This document shows, piece by piece, positions 26,747 to 36,252 of a stretch of 64,000 nucleotides of DNA. The notes below the pieces were generated by a model. The model was not told where the DNA came from and searched no databases. It saw nothing but the letters and a program-made list of their open reading frames with translations. A program made the position numbers and the translations under genes. The stretch covers positions 1-64,000 of the forward strand of contig PAIP01000020.1 in NCBI GenBank assembly GCA_002704915.1. Direction: 5' to 3'. Position 1 is the first letter of the stretch. Each line of letters starts with the position of its first letter. The DNA is from Parvularcula sp. (GTDB lineage Bacteria > Pseudomonadota > Alphaproteobacteria > Caulobacterales > Parvularculaceae).

Positions 26747-27790
26747 ATGACATCGCCGCAAACACCTTCAAATCGCAAATCCGAGTTTCAGACGCCACAA
26801 GGCCGTAGACTGAGTCTGTCAGAGTTCGGATTCGGCGCCGCTCCGCTTGGAAACTACCGGCGCACTCTCACCGAAGAGGAATGCGATGCGACCCTTGCAC
26901 GCGCATGGGAGCTCGGCGTGCGATATTACGACACCGCGCCGCTTTATGGTTTCGGCCTGTCCGAGATGCGGGTGGGAAGGTTGCTGCAAACGAAGAAAAG
27001 CGACGAATACGTCCTATCCTCAAAAGTCGGCCGACTGCTTGAGCCTTGTCCGCCGGATGAAGCCGACGGCCTGATTTTCGAAAATATACCGCCTTTCAAA
27101 TTCGTTTACGATTATTCTTATGACGGCGTGATGCGGTCCTACGAGGAAAGCCTCAAGCGAATCGGCGTCGACAGGATCGATATTCTCTATGTTCATGATA
27201 TCGACGCTTTTAACCATGGCGGGCGCGGCGCGGCGCTTGGGCGCGCCCGTGAACTCATGGATGAAGGCGGCTGGCGGGCGCTTAGCGAATTGCGCGACAG
27301 CGGCGCCGTAGACGCCATCGGGATCGGCGTCAACGAATGGGAGCCATGCGCTCTGATGCTGGAACAAGCCGATCCGGACATTTTTCTTCTGGCGGGGCGT
27401 TACACGCTGCTCGAGCAGGCGCCCGCCTCCGCTTTGTTTCCGGAATGCGAGAAGCGCGGGGTGAAGATCGTCATCGGCGGTCCATATAATTCGGGCATTC
27501 TTGTGGGGAGATCAACCTACAATTATTTCGAAGACATTCCCGACGACATTCGAAACAAGGCGCGGCTGATCGAAAAGATCTGCAAAAAACACGACGTCCC
27601 CATGGGGGCGGCAGCGCTTCAATTCGTGCTTGCCCATCCCGTGGTCGTGAGCGTGATTCCGGGGTCGCAGACGCTCTCGGAGCTGGAAACCAATATCCGT
27701 TACGTCGAGGCCGGCGTTCCTGCCGAACTTTGGCTGGATTTGCGTTCTGAAGGCGTCATTGGCGCAAACGCACCGATTCCGGGGGAATAA
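26747..27790 (+). CDS. Aldo/keto reductase, aldose 1-dehydrogenase type
   Basis: 347 residues of the aldo/keto reductase barrel, with the catalytic tetrad D62, Y67, K93 and H150 (YYDTAPLYGFG, SSKVG, YVHD). The sequence YGFGLSEMRVGRLL is characteristic of the D-threo-aldose/L-fucose dehydrogenase and pyridoxal dehydrogenase branch, which oxidises aldoses at C1 to lactones with NAD(P). This would be the entry step, ahead of the SMP-30 lactonase. An ATG 15 bases earlier is possible, but CGGGA six bases before 26747 favours this start. The palindrome TAGTATGTTA is about 90 bp upstream. First gene of a three-gene operon with the FAH-type dehydratase and semialdehyde dehydrogenase. Confidence 0.85.
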   Translation: MTSPQTPSNRKSEFQTPQGRRLSLSEFGFGAAPLGNYRRTLTEEECDATLARAWELGVRYYDTAPLYGFGLSEMRVGRLLQTKKSDEYVLSSKVGRLLEPCPPDEADGLIFENIPPFKFVYDYSYDGVMRSYEESLKRIGVDRIDILYVHDIDAFNHGGRGAALGRARELMDEGGWRALSELRDSGAVDAIGIGVNEWEPCALMLEQADPDIFLLAGRYTLLEQAPASALFPECEKRGVKIVIGGPYNSGILVGRSTYNYFEDIPDDIRNKARLIEKICKKHDVPMGAAALQFVLAHPVVVSVIPGSQTLSELETNIRYVEAGVPAELWLDLRSEGVIGANAPIPGE

Positions 27791-27798
27791 CTCAGACG

Positions 27799-28968
27799 AT
27801 GCCGGCGCCTCTGCAACCTTCAGCGGCCGATGTCGCTTCGGGTGGGATCTTGCCGCTCGATCACGAGAAGGCTTGTCTGGTGGGCCGCGTCTGGGTGGAT
27901 ACGGGCTCCCCCGGTCCGCGCGTGGCGGCGCTTCGCGACGACAAGCTGATCGATCTTTCCGGACTCGCCCCAACAATGGCGCACTTGCTTGACGGAACCG
28001 ACATAAAGGCGCGCGTGGAGGCCCATTCGGGACCGGTATTGGGGACAATTCAGGAGTTCCTGGACAGACGCGCCCTGCTCGCTCCATGCGACCTTCAGGC
28101 GGTAAAAGCTTCCGGCGTGACCTTTATCGCCAGTGCGATCGAACGAGTGATAGAGGAGCGCTGCCAGGGCGCGCGGGAGCAAGCTGGCCCGCACCGGCAA
28201 TCCCTCAGAGACAAACTTGAGTTCTCACTCATTGATATCGTTCCTGGCTCCGCGCGCGCGAGCGAGGTGAAAGACAAGCTCATCAAAGCAGGGCTGTGGT
28301 CGCAATATCTTGAAGTCGCCATCGGACCGGATCCTGAAATCTTCACAAAGGCGCAACCCATGTCGAGCGTGGGGTGCGGCGCAGACATCGGCGTTCACCC
28401 GGACTCGCAATGGAATAATCCGGAGCCGGAAATTGTCCTTGCAATTTCCCCGGCGGGAGAAGCTGTCGGCGCCGCCCTCGGCAATGACGTAAACCTGCGC
28501 GATGTTGAAAGCCGCAGCGCGCTTCTGTTGGGAAAGGCCAAAGACAATAACGCATCCTGCGCCATCGGTCCTTTCATCAGGCTCTTTGATGACGATTTCC
28601 GGCTTGCGGATATCCGCACGGCCGAGGTCACGGTGACAATCACCGGCGCGGACGGTTTCGAAACCACCGGCGTCAATACAATGAACGCCATGAGCCGCAT
28701 GCCTCAATCGCTCGTGGCGGCGACAATCGGCAATTTCCATCAGTATCCAGATGGTCTTATGCTTTTTCTGGGGACGACCTTCACGCCGACCTGCGACCGC
28801 GAGACCATAGGCGGCGGCTTTACGCACCGGGAAGACGACCATGTGCGCATCGAAAGCCCTCGCCTTGGCGCCCTTGAAAACCGCGTCACCACGAGCGACA
28901 GGGCGCCGCCATGGCGGTATGGCGTCAGGGATTTGATGCGTTCGCTGGCGGCGAGACAGCTTCTGTAG
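27799..28968 (+). CDS. FAH-family 2-keto-3-deoxypentonate dehydratase-like enzyme
   Basis: 389 residues with an N-terminal extension and the fumarylacetoacetase fold. The core has SVGCGADIGVHPDSQWNNPEPEIVLAISPAGEAVGAALGNDVNLRDVE, containing the acidic metal-binding cluster. Then come GPFIRLFD, the MNAMSRMP helix and the FLGTTFTPT segment. Enzymes of this length and pattern in proteobacterial pentose clusters convert 2-keto-3-deoxypentonate to alpha-ketoglutaric semialdehyde. The next gene encodes exactly the dehydrogenase for that product, which supports the assignment. It starts 8 bp after the aldose dehydrogenase gene. Other FAH-type hydrolase activities are formally possible. Confidence 0.78.
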   Translation: MPAPLQPSAADVASGGILPLDHEKACLVGRVWVDTGSPGPRVAALRDDKLIDLSGLAPTMAHLLDGTDIKARVEAHSGPVLGTIQEFLDRRALLAPCDLQAVKASGVTFIASAIERVIEERCQGAREQAGPHRQSLRDKLEFSLIDIVPGSARASEVKDKLIKAGLWSQYLEVAIGPDPEIFTKAQPMSSVGCGADIGVHPDSQWNNPEPEIVLAISPAGEAVGAALGNDVNLRDVESRSALLLGKAKDNNASCAIGPFIRLFDDDFRLADIRTAEVTVTITGADGFETTGVNTMNAMSRMPQSLVAATIGNFHQYPDGLMLFLGTTFTPTCDRETIGGGFTHREDDHVRIESPRLGALENRVTTSDRAPPWRYGVRDLMRSLAARQLL

Positions 28969-29048
28969 AAGAAACGACTGACCGTAGAACGGCTGCGTTC
29001 CGGCGCACGGCTCTCATCAATGAAATCACGAAAAGACAGGAACAGGAT

Positions 29049-30623
29049 ATGACGGATTTAACCGGCGAACATTTTATCGGAGCTTCGCGCAGAAAATCGA
29101 CCGACATCTTCTACGCTGTGGATCCGTCGCGGGCTGAGCCGCTTGAGCCTGCTTTTTTCCGGGCGGGCCCTGACGACGTCGAAGATGCAACGAAAGCCGC
29201 TGCGCAGGCGGCGGAAGCTTTCGACCGGATCGGCGCGGCGCAAAGAGCGCAATTCTTGGAAGCGATCGGCGGGCAGATCCTTGCGCTCGGCGATCAACTG
29301 GTTCAACGCGCGCATGAGGAGACCGGCCTGCCCCGCGCCCGGATCGAGAATGAACGCGGCCGCACGATCGGTCAGTTGAATCTCATGGCGGCGGAGGCGC
29401 GAGACGGCGCCTGGATGTCGCTTCGCGCAGATCCCGCCCTCCCCGAGCGCAGTCCCATGCCGCGGCCGGACCTGCGCATGCGCAAGAAAAGCATTGGCCC
29501 GGTGGCGATTTTCGGCGCCAGCAACTTTCCGCTGGCGTTTTCAGTCGCCGGCGGAGACACAGCATCCGCCCTCGCGGCGGGTTGTCCAGTCATTGTAAAA
29601 GCGCATCCCGCTCATCCGGGCGTTTCGGAACTTGTAGCGTCAGCCGTCCTGAAGGCTGCTCAGGATACAGGCATGCCGGATGGCGTGTTCTCCCTGATTC
29701 AGGGCGATACGCACGAGACCGGCCAGGCCCTGGCCGCGGATCCGCGCATCAAGGCGATTGGTTTTACAGGGTCAAGACAGGGCGGTCTTGCCCTCATGAA
29801 AATTGCCGCGGAGCGCAAAGATCCGATTCCTGTTTATGCGGAAATGAGCGCGATCAATCCGGTCATCATACTGCCGGGCGCGCTCAAACAAAATCCAACC
29901 GGGCTTGGAGAGGCTTTTGCAGCCTCCCTCACCCTCGGCGCTGGGCAGTTTTGCACCAATCCTGGCCTCGTCATCGCACTTGCAGGCCCTGACCTTGAGG
30001 CTTTTGTCGCCAGCACCGAAACCGTCCTGAAAAAGACGGCGCAACAGACAATGCTGACCGCCGCCATCTGCGAAGCCTATGAAAGCGGGTTTAACAAGGC
30101 GAAATCGCAACCTGGCGTAGAGGCCTGGACTCCGAAAGACCTCGCGAACTCCAACCAATGTCAGCCCGCCCTCATTAAAACGACAGCCGCGACTGTCATG
30201 GAGAACGACGTGCTGCAGCGGGAGATATTCGGCCCCGCATCCATCATCGCAGCGTGCGAAACGCCCAGTGAAATCGAGTCGCTTTTGAGTCGCCTAGAGG
30301 GACAACTCACGATCAGCCTTCATTGCGCCGATGCAGATCTGCAGCAAGCCGCCCGCTTGTTGCCGTTCCTGGAAGAAAAGGCCGGCCGGGTCATCGCCAA
30401 CGGCTGGCCAACCGGCGTTGAAGTCTGCCACGCCATGGTTCATGGCGGGCCGTTTCCTGCAACCTCCGACGGACGTACGACTTCGGTCGGAACGCTTTCC
30501 ATCGACCGGTTTCTCCGCCCGGTTTGTTATCAGGATTTCCCATCGGCGCTGTTGCCGTCAGTGTTGCAGGACTATGCGCTAGAGGAAACGCCGCACAGGC
30601 GTGACGGGCGCTGGAGTTTCTGA
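29049..30623 (+). CDS. Alpha-ketoglutaric semialdehyde dehydrogenase
   Basis: 524 residues, matching the usual length of the NADP-dependent 2,5-dioxovalerate dehydrogenases. The Rossmann region has IFGASNFPLAFSVAGGD. The general base is E255 (PVYAEMSAINPV) and the nucleophile C292 (GAGQFCTNPG), both family hallmarks that differ from the usual ALDH LELGG and GQxC forms. The product is alpha-ketoglutarate, entering the TCA cycle. The frame extends 138 bases upstream over the end of the FAH gene, but the ATG at 29049 has AGGA just before it and gives the family N-terminus (LTGEHFI). Last gene of the forward operon; a strong hairpin follows. Confidence 0.92.
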   Translation: MTDLTGEHFIGASRRKSTDIFYAVDPSRAEPLEPAFFRAGPDDVEDATKAAAQAAEAFDRIGAAQRAQFLEAIGGQILALGDQLVQRAHEETGLPRARIENERGRTIGQLNLMAAEARDGAWMSLRADPALPERSPMPRPDLRMRKKSIGPVAIFGASNFPLAFSVAGGDTASALAAGCPVIVKAHPAHPGVSELVASAVLKAAQDTGMPDGVFSLIQGDTHETGQALAADPRIKAIGFTGSRQGGLALMKIAAERKDPIPVYAEMSAINPVIILPGALKQNPTGLGEAFAASLTLGAGQFCTNPGLVIALAGPDLEAFVASTETVLKKTAQQTMLTAAICEAYESGFNKAKSQPGVEAWTPKDLANSNQCQPALIKTTAATVMENDVLQREIFGPASIIAACETPSEIESLLSRLEGQLTISLHCADADLQQAARLLPFLEEKAGRVIANGWPTGVEVCHAMVHGGPFPATSDGRTTSVGTLSIDRFLRPVCYQDFPSALLPSVLQDYALEETPHRRDGRWSF

Positions 30624-30635
30624 CGGCGCGACAAG

Positions 30636-30673
30636 CGCGGCGGCGCACAGGCCAGGAAAGCTGCGCCGCCGCG
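30636..30673. terminator. Bidirectional 12-bp GC hairpin between convergent operons
   Basis: CGCGGCGGCGCA (30636-30647) pairs perfectly with TGCGCCGCCGCG (30662-30673) around a 14-base loop. It lies between the stop of the semialdehyde dehydrogenase (forward) and that of the ALDH (reverse), so it can serve both. There is no T-run on either side. Confidence 0.6.
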
Positions 30674-30680
30674 AGGACGG

Positions 30681-32111
30681 CTAGGAAACCGGCGCCATCC
30701 GGTTGGTCACGATCGTTTTCGAATTTGTATACTCGGCCAATCCGTGCAGCGAATTCTCGATCCCGATGCCCGATTGCTTGTGACCGCCGAACGCCACATG
30801 CGGGGAGAAGGTGTGGATTTCATTGATCCAGACCGTCCCCGCTTCGATCCGCTGCGCAATTTTCCGAGCCCGATCAGCATCCGCGCTCCAGATTGATGCG
30901 GCGAGCCCATACTCCGTGTCGTTTGCCCGGCGTATGACATCTTCCGTGTCACGGAATTTCAACAAGGGCAGCACCGGACCGAACGCTTCCTCGGTAACAA
31001 CGCGACTGTCTTCAGGAGGGTTGTCGATAATGGTGACCGGCACGAAATAACCGGGGCCGTCCTCAATTTTACCGCCAAGCAAGAAATGGTGGCCGTTCTT
31101 TTTACTGTCGGCAAGCAGATCCTTGAGCTTTTCGAACTGCATCGCGTTCTGAATGGGACCGAGATCGACGCCTTGCTGGAGGCCGTCACCGACTTTCACC
31201 GTCCTTGCATATGCGACCAGCGCTTCCGCGAGCGCATCATAGATATCTTCATGGATATACAATCTCTTCGCCGCCACGCAGAACTGCGCGCTGTTCTGAA
31301 ACGCCGCCCAGAACAGTTCTTTGGCGGTCGCCTGCACATCCACGTCCGGCATGACGATCGCCGGGTCGTTTCCTCCCAGCTCCAGCGTAATCCGCTTCAG
31401 GTTACCCGACGCCGACGCCATGATCTTGCGCCCGGTCGCCGTCGATCCGGTAAAGCTGATTTTCCGGATATCCTCGCATCGGGTCATCCATTCACCCAGT
31501 TCGTTGCCGCCGGATATGACGTTCAGCACGCCCGCAGGAAGCACGCCGCGCGTAAGCTCCCCAAATTTCAGCGTACATAACGGCGTGAAGGGCGACGGCT
31601 TCAAAACAATCGTGTTGCCGGCGACGAGCGCCGGCGCGACCTTCCACACCGCTAACAACAACGGAAAATTCCACGGCGTAATGCCGCCTACAACGCCCAG
31701 CGGCATGCGCGAGGTTTCAACCGTACGCCCGTCAGTGTTTTCAACCATGTCGGGTTCCAGCGCCTGCTTGGCGATTTCGCGGCACCATGCGACGGACCCG
31801 CCGATTTCCCATTCCGCCCCGGCGCGGGCTTTTCCTTGCTCCATCGTCAGCAAGCGTATGAAATCCTCCGCGTTTTGCTCAATCAGATCTCCGAGCTTCG
31901 AAACAAGATCCTGGCGCTCTCGCCAGGGTCTTTCGCTCCAGGCCGGAAACGCACGCTTCGCACTCGCAATAGCGCGATCGAATATCGCCCTGTCGGCATC
32001 GGGAACCGCCGCAATGACGGCCTCGGTCGCCGGATTGACGGCGTCGAATGTCTTCGCCGAACTCACACCCGCTCCGTCTATTGTCATCGTATAATCTGAA
32101 AAGAAATCCAT
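30681..32111 (-). CDS. NAD(P)-dependent aldehyde dehydrogenase
   Basis: 476 residues, a standard ALDH-superfamily enzyme: TPWNFP coenzyme/transition region near 145-150, glycine turn FTGSTATGR (230-238), general base E254 (LELGG) and nucleophile C288 (SAQFCVAAKRL). It has glutamine, alanine and phenylalanine around the cysteine where many relatives have GQVC. In this operon it would oxidise an aldehyde such as glycolaldehyde or lactaldehyde released by the aldolase, which is inferred. GGAGG upstream supports the ATG. It is downstream of two transporters and the lactonase in the same reverse operon, with a 68-bp gap before it. Confidence 0.88.
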   Translation of the reverse strand: MDFFSDYTMTIDGAGVSSAKTFDAVNPATEAVIAAVPDADRAIFDRAIASAKRAFPAWSERPWRERQDLVSKLGDLIEQNAEDFIRLLTMEQGKARAGAEWEIGGSVAWCREIAKQALEPDMVENTDGRTVETSRMPLGVVGGITPWNFPLLLAVWKVAPALVAGNTIVLKPSPFTPLCTLKFGELTRGVLPAGVLNVISGGNELGEWMTRCEDIRKISFTGSTATGRKIMASASGNLKRITLELGGNDPAIVMPDVDVQATAKELFWAAFQNSAQFCVAAKRLYIHEDIYDALAEALVAYARTVKVGDGLQQGVDLGPIQNAMQFEKLKDLLADSKKNGHHFLLGGKIEDGPGYFVPVTIIDNPPEDSRVVTEEAFGPVLPLLKFRDTEDVIRRANDTEYGLAASIWSADADRARKIAQRIEAGTVWINEIHTFSPHVAFGGHKQSGIGIENSLHGLAEYTNSKTIVTNRMAPVS

Positions 32112-32179
32112 TTTTCTTCCTCCACCGCTGAGATAAAAATCATTGTTGTTTCAGGACGAGCCGATCTCGCGCGCTCCGA

Positions 32180-33448
32180 TTACTCAAATATCTGTTTCGC
32201 TGTTCCGTATCTGAGCCACATGCCCAGCGAAGCCAAACCGACAACCGCCGAACAAACGAAACCCGCCGAATAGCTGCCTGTCGCATCGATGCTCCAGCCG
32301 ATCAGGGGAATGGCGATGATGCCGGGAAAATTACCAAGCGCATTGGCGAAGCCGCCAACGAGGCCGCGATAGCGCACCGCCATATCCAACATGGCCGCGT
32401 CCGCGCCGGAAAAACAGAATGCGAGGAATCCCGTCGCCGCGCAGGTGAACGTCACTGCGAGCAACGGCGAGGTTGCGAAGGGCGCGAGAAGAAGAAACAC
32501 GACCCCGCCGCCAATCCCTATCGACTGCATGATTTTGCGCACAAGCGTAGGGTCGATCCCTGAAACCAGCATCCTGTCCGCCCGGAGCGCACTCATATGA
32601 AGCATAAGCGTCATGGAAATCCAGGGCAGCGCCGACAGGACCGCCGATGTCGTTATCGCTGCACCTTGCGTGGCGCTGTAGTAACTGGGCAGCCATGCAA
32701 TAAATACGTACACGATCCAGTTTAGCCCGAACTTCGCCACCGCGGCGGCCCATAGCGCCGGATGTGTCAGAAAGCGCTGGAGCGAGGCTCGCGCGCCCGC
32801 GGCTCTTTTCGGACGGGAAGATTCTTGCCCAGACGTGCTGGGTTTTCTTTGGATGCCCTTGCCCGTAATTACGATCCAAAGAAGCCCCCAAACAAAGCCA
32901 AGGCCGCCAAAGACGTAAAACACTGCTTGCCATCCGACTGAAGCCGCCAGAAAGCCGCTCGCCATCAAACCGCCTGGCGCGCCGAGTGTGGCGCCGCTTG
33001 CGACGATGGCGATCAGGCGCGCTCTTTCATTGGCGCCGGCCCACGAGCCAACGAGACTGTAGGTGGCGGGAATCACTACCCCTTCAAAAGCGCCCAGAAT
33101 AATCCGTACTGTGATTAAAAGCGCCAGTGAATGCGATGCCGCCGCCGGTGTGGCGAGCGTCGCAACAGAAAATCCAATCACACCGAGACTCACGACGGGG
33201 GCTGCCCCGAAGCGCAAAACAAGCGCGCCGCCGGCAAGCTGTGAGGCGATATAGCCGACAAACACGGATCCCATCACCCAGCCCTTGGTGGTTTCCGTCC
33301 ATCCGAACTCGGCCTGCATCGCAATCGCGGCGACCGAAAGATTGACCCTGTCGCAATAACTCAGAAACCAGGCCGCTGCGAGCGCGCTCGCCAGCAGCTT
33401 CGCCTTCGTTGCTGCGCCAGCCACGGATGGGGTTATCTCAGCCTGCAT
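32180..33448 (-). CDS. MFS transporter, ACS-like (sugar acid or hexuronate symporter type)
   Basis: 422 residues with about 12 hydrophobic segments. The N-terminal stretch LSYCDRVNLSVAAIAMQAEFGW and the FLGLxxG-like helices (MGSVFVGYIASQLAGG) are those of the anion:cation symporter subfamily, which includes galactonate, glucarate and hexuronate importers. It imports a small acid with protons across the inner membrane. The start codon overlaps the preceding MFS gene's stop, so the two are translationally coupled. In this cluster it would take up the sugar acid. The exact substrate is inferred, and aromatic-acid transport by relatives is possible. Confidence 0.85.
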   Translation of the reverse strand: MQAEITPSVAGAATKAKLLASALAAAWFLSYCDRVNLSVAAIAMQAEFGWTETTKGWVMGSVFVGYIASQLAGGALVLRFGAAPVVSLGVIGFSVATLATPAAASHSLALLITVRIILGAFEGVVIPATYSLVGSWAGANERARLIAIVASGATLGAPGGLMASGFLAASVGWQAVFYVFGGLGFVWGLLWIVITGKGIQRKPSTSGQESSRPKRAAGARASLQRFLTHPALWAAAVAKFGLNWIVYVFIAWLPSYYSATQGAAITTSAVLSALPWISMTLMLHMSALRADRMLVSGIDPTLVRKIMQSIGIGGGVVFLLLAPFATSPLLAVTFTCAATGFLAFCFSGADAAMLDMAVRYRGLVGGFANALGNFPGIIAIPLIGWSIDATGSYSAGFVCSAVVGLASLGMWLRYGTAKQIFE

Positions 33449-34944
33449 CAGCGCTCCGATGAAACGATCATGTCCGGCGATTCTTCACGCACCCGCGCAA
33501 GCAACGCTGCGCCCGCCAACAGGAGCAAAATGATCGACGAAAACCCCGCTTGCTGATTGTGAGAAACTGCGGTGACCGCCGTCACAAGCCCATGGCCGAG
33601 AAACGCAGTTGCTGTGCCCGACAAGGCATACAATCCGAAAAACTGGCTCATCATTTGCGGTGGAGAGAGCTTCACCATCATGGTGCGGCTTGCACAGAAG
33701 ACGACCGTCACCGTCACCGCCAAAGCCATATAGTTCACGATGAACAGCGCTTCAGGGAGCGTTCTGAAATAGGGGAAACTCCATAGCGGCGGCGCGGATT
33801 CGACATTAAAAATAAAGTAGACATGCCGGGGCGTCATCGACGCAGCGCCGATCATAAAGAAGCAGCTCAACAGAACCGAGAAAAGGATAGCGCGTTTAGA
33901 GCCGATAGCCTTGTCGAGCCATCCGCCAATGAAGCCGCCGGCAATTGAGAACGGTGAAAGCAAAATCGAGAAAAGGATCAGCGCGGTTAGATCCCATTTG
34001 AACACTCCGGCCGCAATGATGCCGCTATAGGCGAGAATGGCTACCTGGCCGTCATTATAGAGCATGCGCGCAACGAGATAACGACCGATATTAGAAAGCT
34101 TTCGCGCCTGCTTCATCGTCGCCCAGAGTTGCTCCATGCCTTCTTTCACCGCCTGCCGCGTGCGTATCCCTGTCGCTGGAACATCGTAGGTCCACAACAG
34201 GAGAGGCGCCGTGAACAGGGCGACCCAGAGGCCGGAAACCGGACCTGCGATCCGGCTGTGCTGATAAGTCGATGGATCGAGTCCGAAAAGCGGCGCGTCT
34301 GGCAAAAACGGAATATCGACGGCGCCAGATGCTGGAAGCGCCGCACAGAAAAGAACGGCACTCATGGCGAGAAAATTGCCAATATTGCCGGCGGCGACCC
34401 CATATCCGGAAAGCCAGCCGATGTCGCGTCTGTGTGCGATGGCCGACAGCATCGCATTATGAAACACTTGCGAATACTCAAATGAAATCGTCAACACCGC
34501 AGCGATAATTGCGATATGCGTGACGGAAAGCCCGCCTTTGGCGCCCGGCATGGCGAACCACAGCGCGAAACAGCCCGTCGTCATGACGACAACGATGGCG
34601 ATCAGCCACGGCTTGCGTCGCCCCATCCGGTCCGCAATTGCGCCTAGAAGCGGCGCTGTAAGGCCGATGCAAACCCCCGCGATGGTGTTGGCCAGTCCCC
34701 ATATCTCCTGCCCCCGAACGGGATCGCCCACCACGGTGTTTGCAAAATACGGCGCAAAAACAAAGACGAATATGAGACCGATATAAGGGGTGCGGGCGAA
34801 CTCAAACATGCCCCAGGCATACTGGCCCCGGCGATCGTCGCGTGCGTCAACGCGGTGCAATACCGGTTTGCTGGCCGTCGGAGAGAAAACCGCCGCCGCT
34901 TCAGCGGCACCCGGCATACCGGCCGCGGTTCGTTTCCCATGCAT
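33448..34944 (-). CDS. MFS transporter (UMF1/Atg22-like)
   Basis: 498 residues, inner-membrane permease with about 12 membrane segments. The N-terminal cytoplasmic part is about 45 residues, ending RRGQYAWGMFEFARTPYI, a sequence characteristic of the UMF1 family together with GAIADRMGRRKPWL. Substrates of the family are poorly defined and include amino acids or sugars. It lies directly after the SMP-30 lactonase (33-bp gap) and overlaps the next MFS gene by one base. Presence of two different MFS permeases in one operon suggests separate uptake of related compounds. A methionine 9 residues in is an alternative start. Confidence 0.8.
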   Translation of the reverse strand: MHGKRTAAGMPGAAEAAAVFSPTASKPVLHRVDARDDRRGQYAWGMFEFARTPYIGLIFVFVFAPYFANTVVGDPVRGQEIWGLANTIAGVCIGLTAPLLGAIADRMGRRKPWLIAIVVVMTTGCFALWFAMPGAKGGLSVTHIAIIAAVLTISFEYSQVFHNAMLSAIAHRRDIGWLSGYGVAAGNIGNFLAMSAVLFCAALPASGAVDIPFLPDAPLFGLDPSTYQHSRIAGPVSGLWVALFTAPLLLWTYDVPATGIRTRQAVKEGMEQLWATMKQARKLSNIGRYLVARMLYNDGQVAILAYSGIIAAGVFKWDLTALILFSILLSPFSIAGGFIGGWLDKAIGSKRAILFSVLLSCFFMIGAASMTPRHVYFIFNVESAPPLWSFPYFRTLPEALFIVNYMALAVTVTVVFCASRTMMVKLSPPQMMSQFFGLYALSGTATAFLGHGLVTAVTAVSHNQQAGFSSIILLLLAGAALLARVREESPDMIVSSER

Positions 34945-34977
34945 TTATGAACGCCCCCCGGAGAATGACATTGGGGA

Positions 34978-35850
34978 TCAGCTATAAAGCGGCAGACCGC
35001 CGGAAGGCGCGTCCAGAAGTTGCACCGTGCCTGTTTCAACTTCGGTGACGAACCATTTTTTCCGTTGGGCGCCGTAGGCGAGATTGGTCGGCATGCTCCC
35101 TTCCACGGCCAGCCGGTCGCACACTGCACCGCCGCGATCTACGACCGCGACCGCACCCTCCCCGAAGACGCAGGCGTAAAGAGATCCGTCACTTGCAAAT
35201 TTCATCCCGTCAGGACCTTTAAACTCATCGGGATTGAAATGTTCGATGACATTAGCGAAAAGCGCGCGATCGCCGACCACGAGTCCATCTTCGCACTTAT
35301 ATTTGTAGACAGCCCCGCTCAGGGTTTCGTTGACATAGAGATGTCCTTCGGCGTCGACAGCAACGCCGTTCGTAAACTGAATTCCCTTGTCCACGAGCTC
35401 TGTGGCGCCGGTTCTGATATCGACGCGATAAACGCGGCCGTCATAGTCCAGGTTTCGGTAGTTCGGGTTGAGCTCTCCATTCGGAGCAGCTTCCTCGATC
35501 TCGATGCCTGAATCGGTCAGATAGAGATCGCCGTGAGGACCGAAAGCGAGATCGTTCAGAAATGTGAACCGCTTGCCCTCGCATGACGTCGCGACAGTTT
35601 CGCAATGTCCGTCAGAGGAAATTCTGAGCAGCGCTTTCTGATGCGTTTCCGCGACCCAGATATTGCCGTCGCGATCCATCGCAAGTCCGTTGGGGCGACC
35701 CGTTTTCGCCACAACGCGCCTGGACGCGCCATCTGCGGATATATGGGTGACGCATCCGGTCTGGGGCGACATCTCGACGATGAGAAGGCTGCCGTCCTGC
35801 AATACAACCGGCCCCTCGGGGAACTCGACCTTATCAACAAACACCACCAT
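34978..35850 (-). CDS. SMP-30/gluconolactonase family lactonase
   Basis: 290 residues with a six-bladed beta-propeller that hydrolyses sugar lactones to sugar acids using one metal ion. The N-terminal E12 (EFPEGPVV) matches the conserved glutamate ligand. Further on, NGLAMD, FLNDLAFGPHGDLYLTDSG and FTNGVAVDAEGHLYVNET give the Asn/Asp ligands. No signal peptide, so cytosolic. It opens a reverse operon of lactonase, two MFS permeases and an aldehyde dehydrogenase. The reaction follows the aldo/keto reductase at 26747. Its promoter region (35851-36252) also serves the GntR gene and contains a regulon palindrome. Confidence 0.9.
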   Translation of the reverse strand: MVVFVDKVEFPEGPVVLQDGSLLIVEMSPQTGCVTHISADGASRRVVAKTGRPNGLAMDRDGNIWVAETHQKALLRISSDGHCETVATSCEGKRFTFLNDLAFGPHGDLYLTDSGIEIEEAAPNGELNPNYRNLDYDGRVYRVDIRTGATELVDKGIQFTNGVAVDAEGHLYVNETLSGAVYKYKCEDGLVVGDRALFANVIEHFNPDEFKGPDGMKFASDGSLYACVFGEGAVAVVDRGGAVCDRLAVEGSMPTNLAYGAQRKKWFVTEVETGTVQLLDAPSGGLPLYS

Positions 35851-36026
35851 ATGCGCTTCGCGCCTCTCCGTCCCTGATCGCCGCTTTTGCGGCCTATTAT
35901 TGTGGCGTTTTCGCCTTTTGGAGACCTGCCCCCAGAAGGCCGGGATCGCGGGTCATCACTAACTAACATTCCAGCATTCACTGTACAAGGCTATATGCAA
36001 CGAATTTGAAAGGAAATTGCGTTAAT

Positions 36027-36036
36027 TAATATGTTA
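36027..36036. promoter_or_regulatory. TAATATGTTA regulon site between lactonase and GntR genes
   Basis: One mismatch from the consensus, in the shared 402-bp divergent region. Degenerate half-sites lie nearby: CTAACATTCCA from 35963 and CTAACAATG from 36214, the latter 30-38 bp before the GntR start. This would allow control of the lactonase operon and autoregulation. The rest of 35851-36252 shows no gene. Confidence 0.55.
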
Positions 36037-36252
36037 CATATCCTTCGCGAGCTGCTCTACGCGGAATTTGTAATTGTGCTCCCTATTTCGCGACTGTTGG
36101 GGCGCTCCGGCGCAGACTCTTTTCCCGCGCCAAGAACGCGAGCAAATTGGATGGCGCCATGAATACAAGGACAAGGTTGACGGAACTGTTTTTTGATCTG
36201 GTTCGCCGACATGCTAACAATGCCTCAACCACACTAGGAACAAGAGACAAAC

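Noticed and set aside
28911..29048. N-terminal extension of the semialdehyde dehydrogenase
   Set aside because: The upstream codons overlap the end of the FAH gene and do not resemble the family, while the ATG at 29049 gives the standard length and ribosome-binding site.
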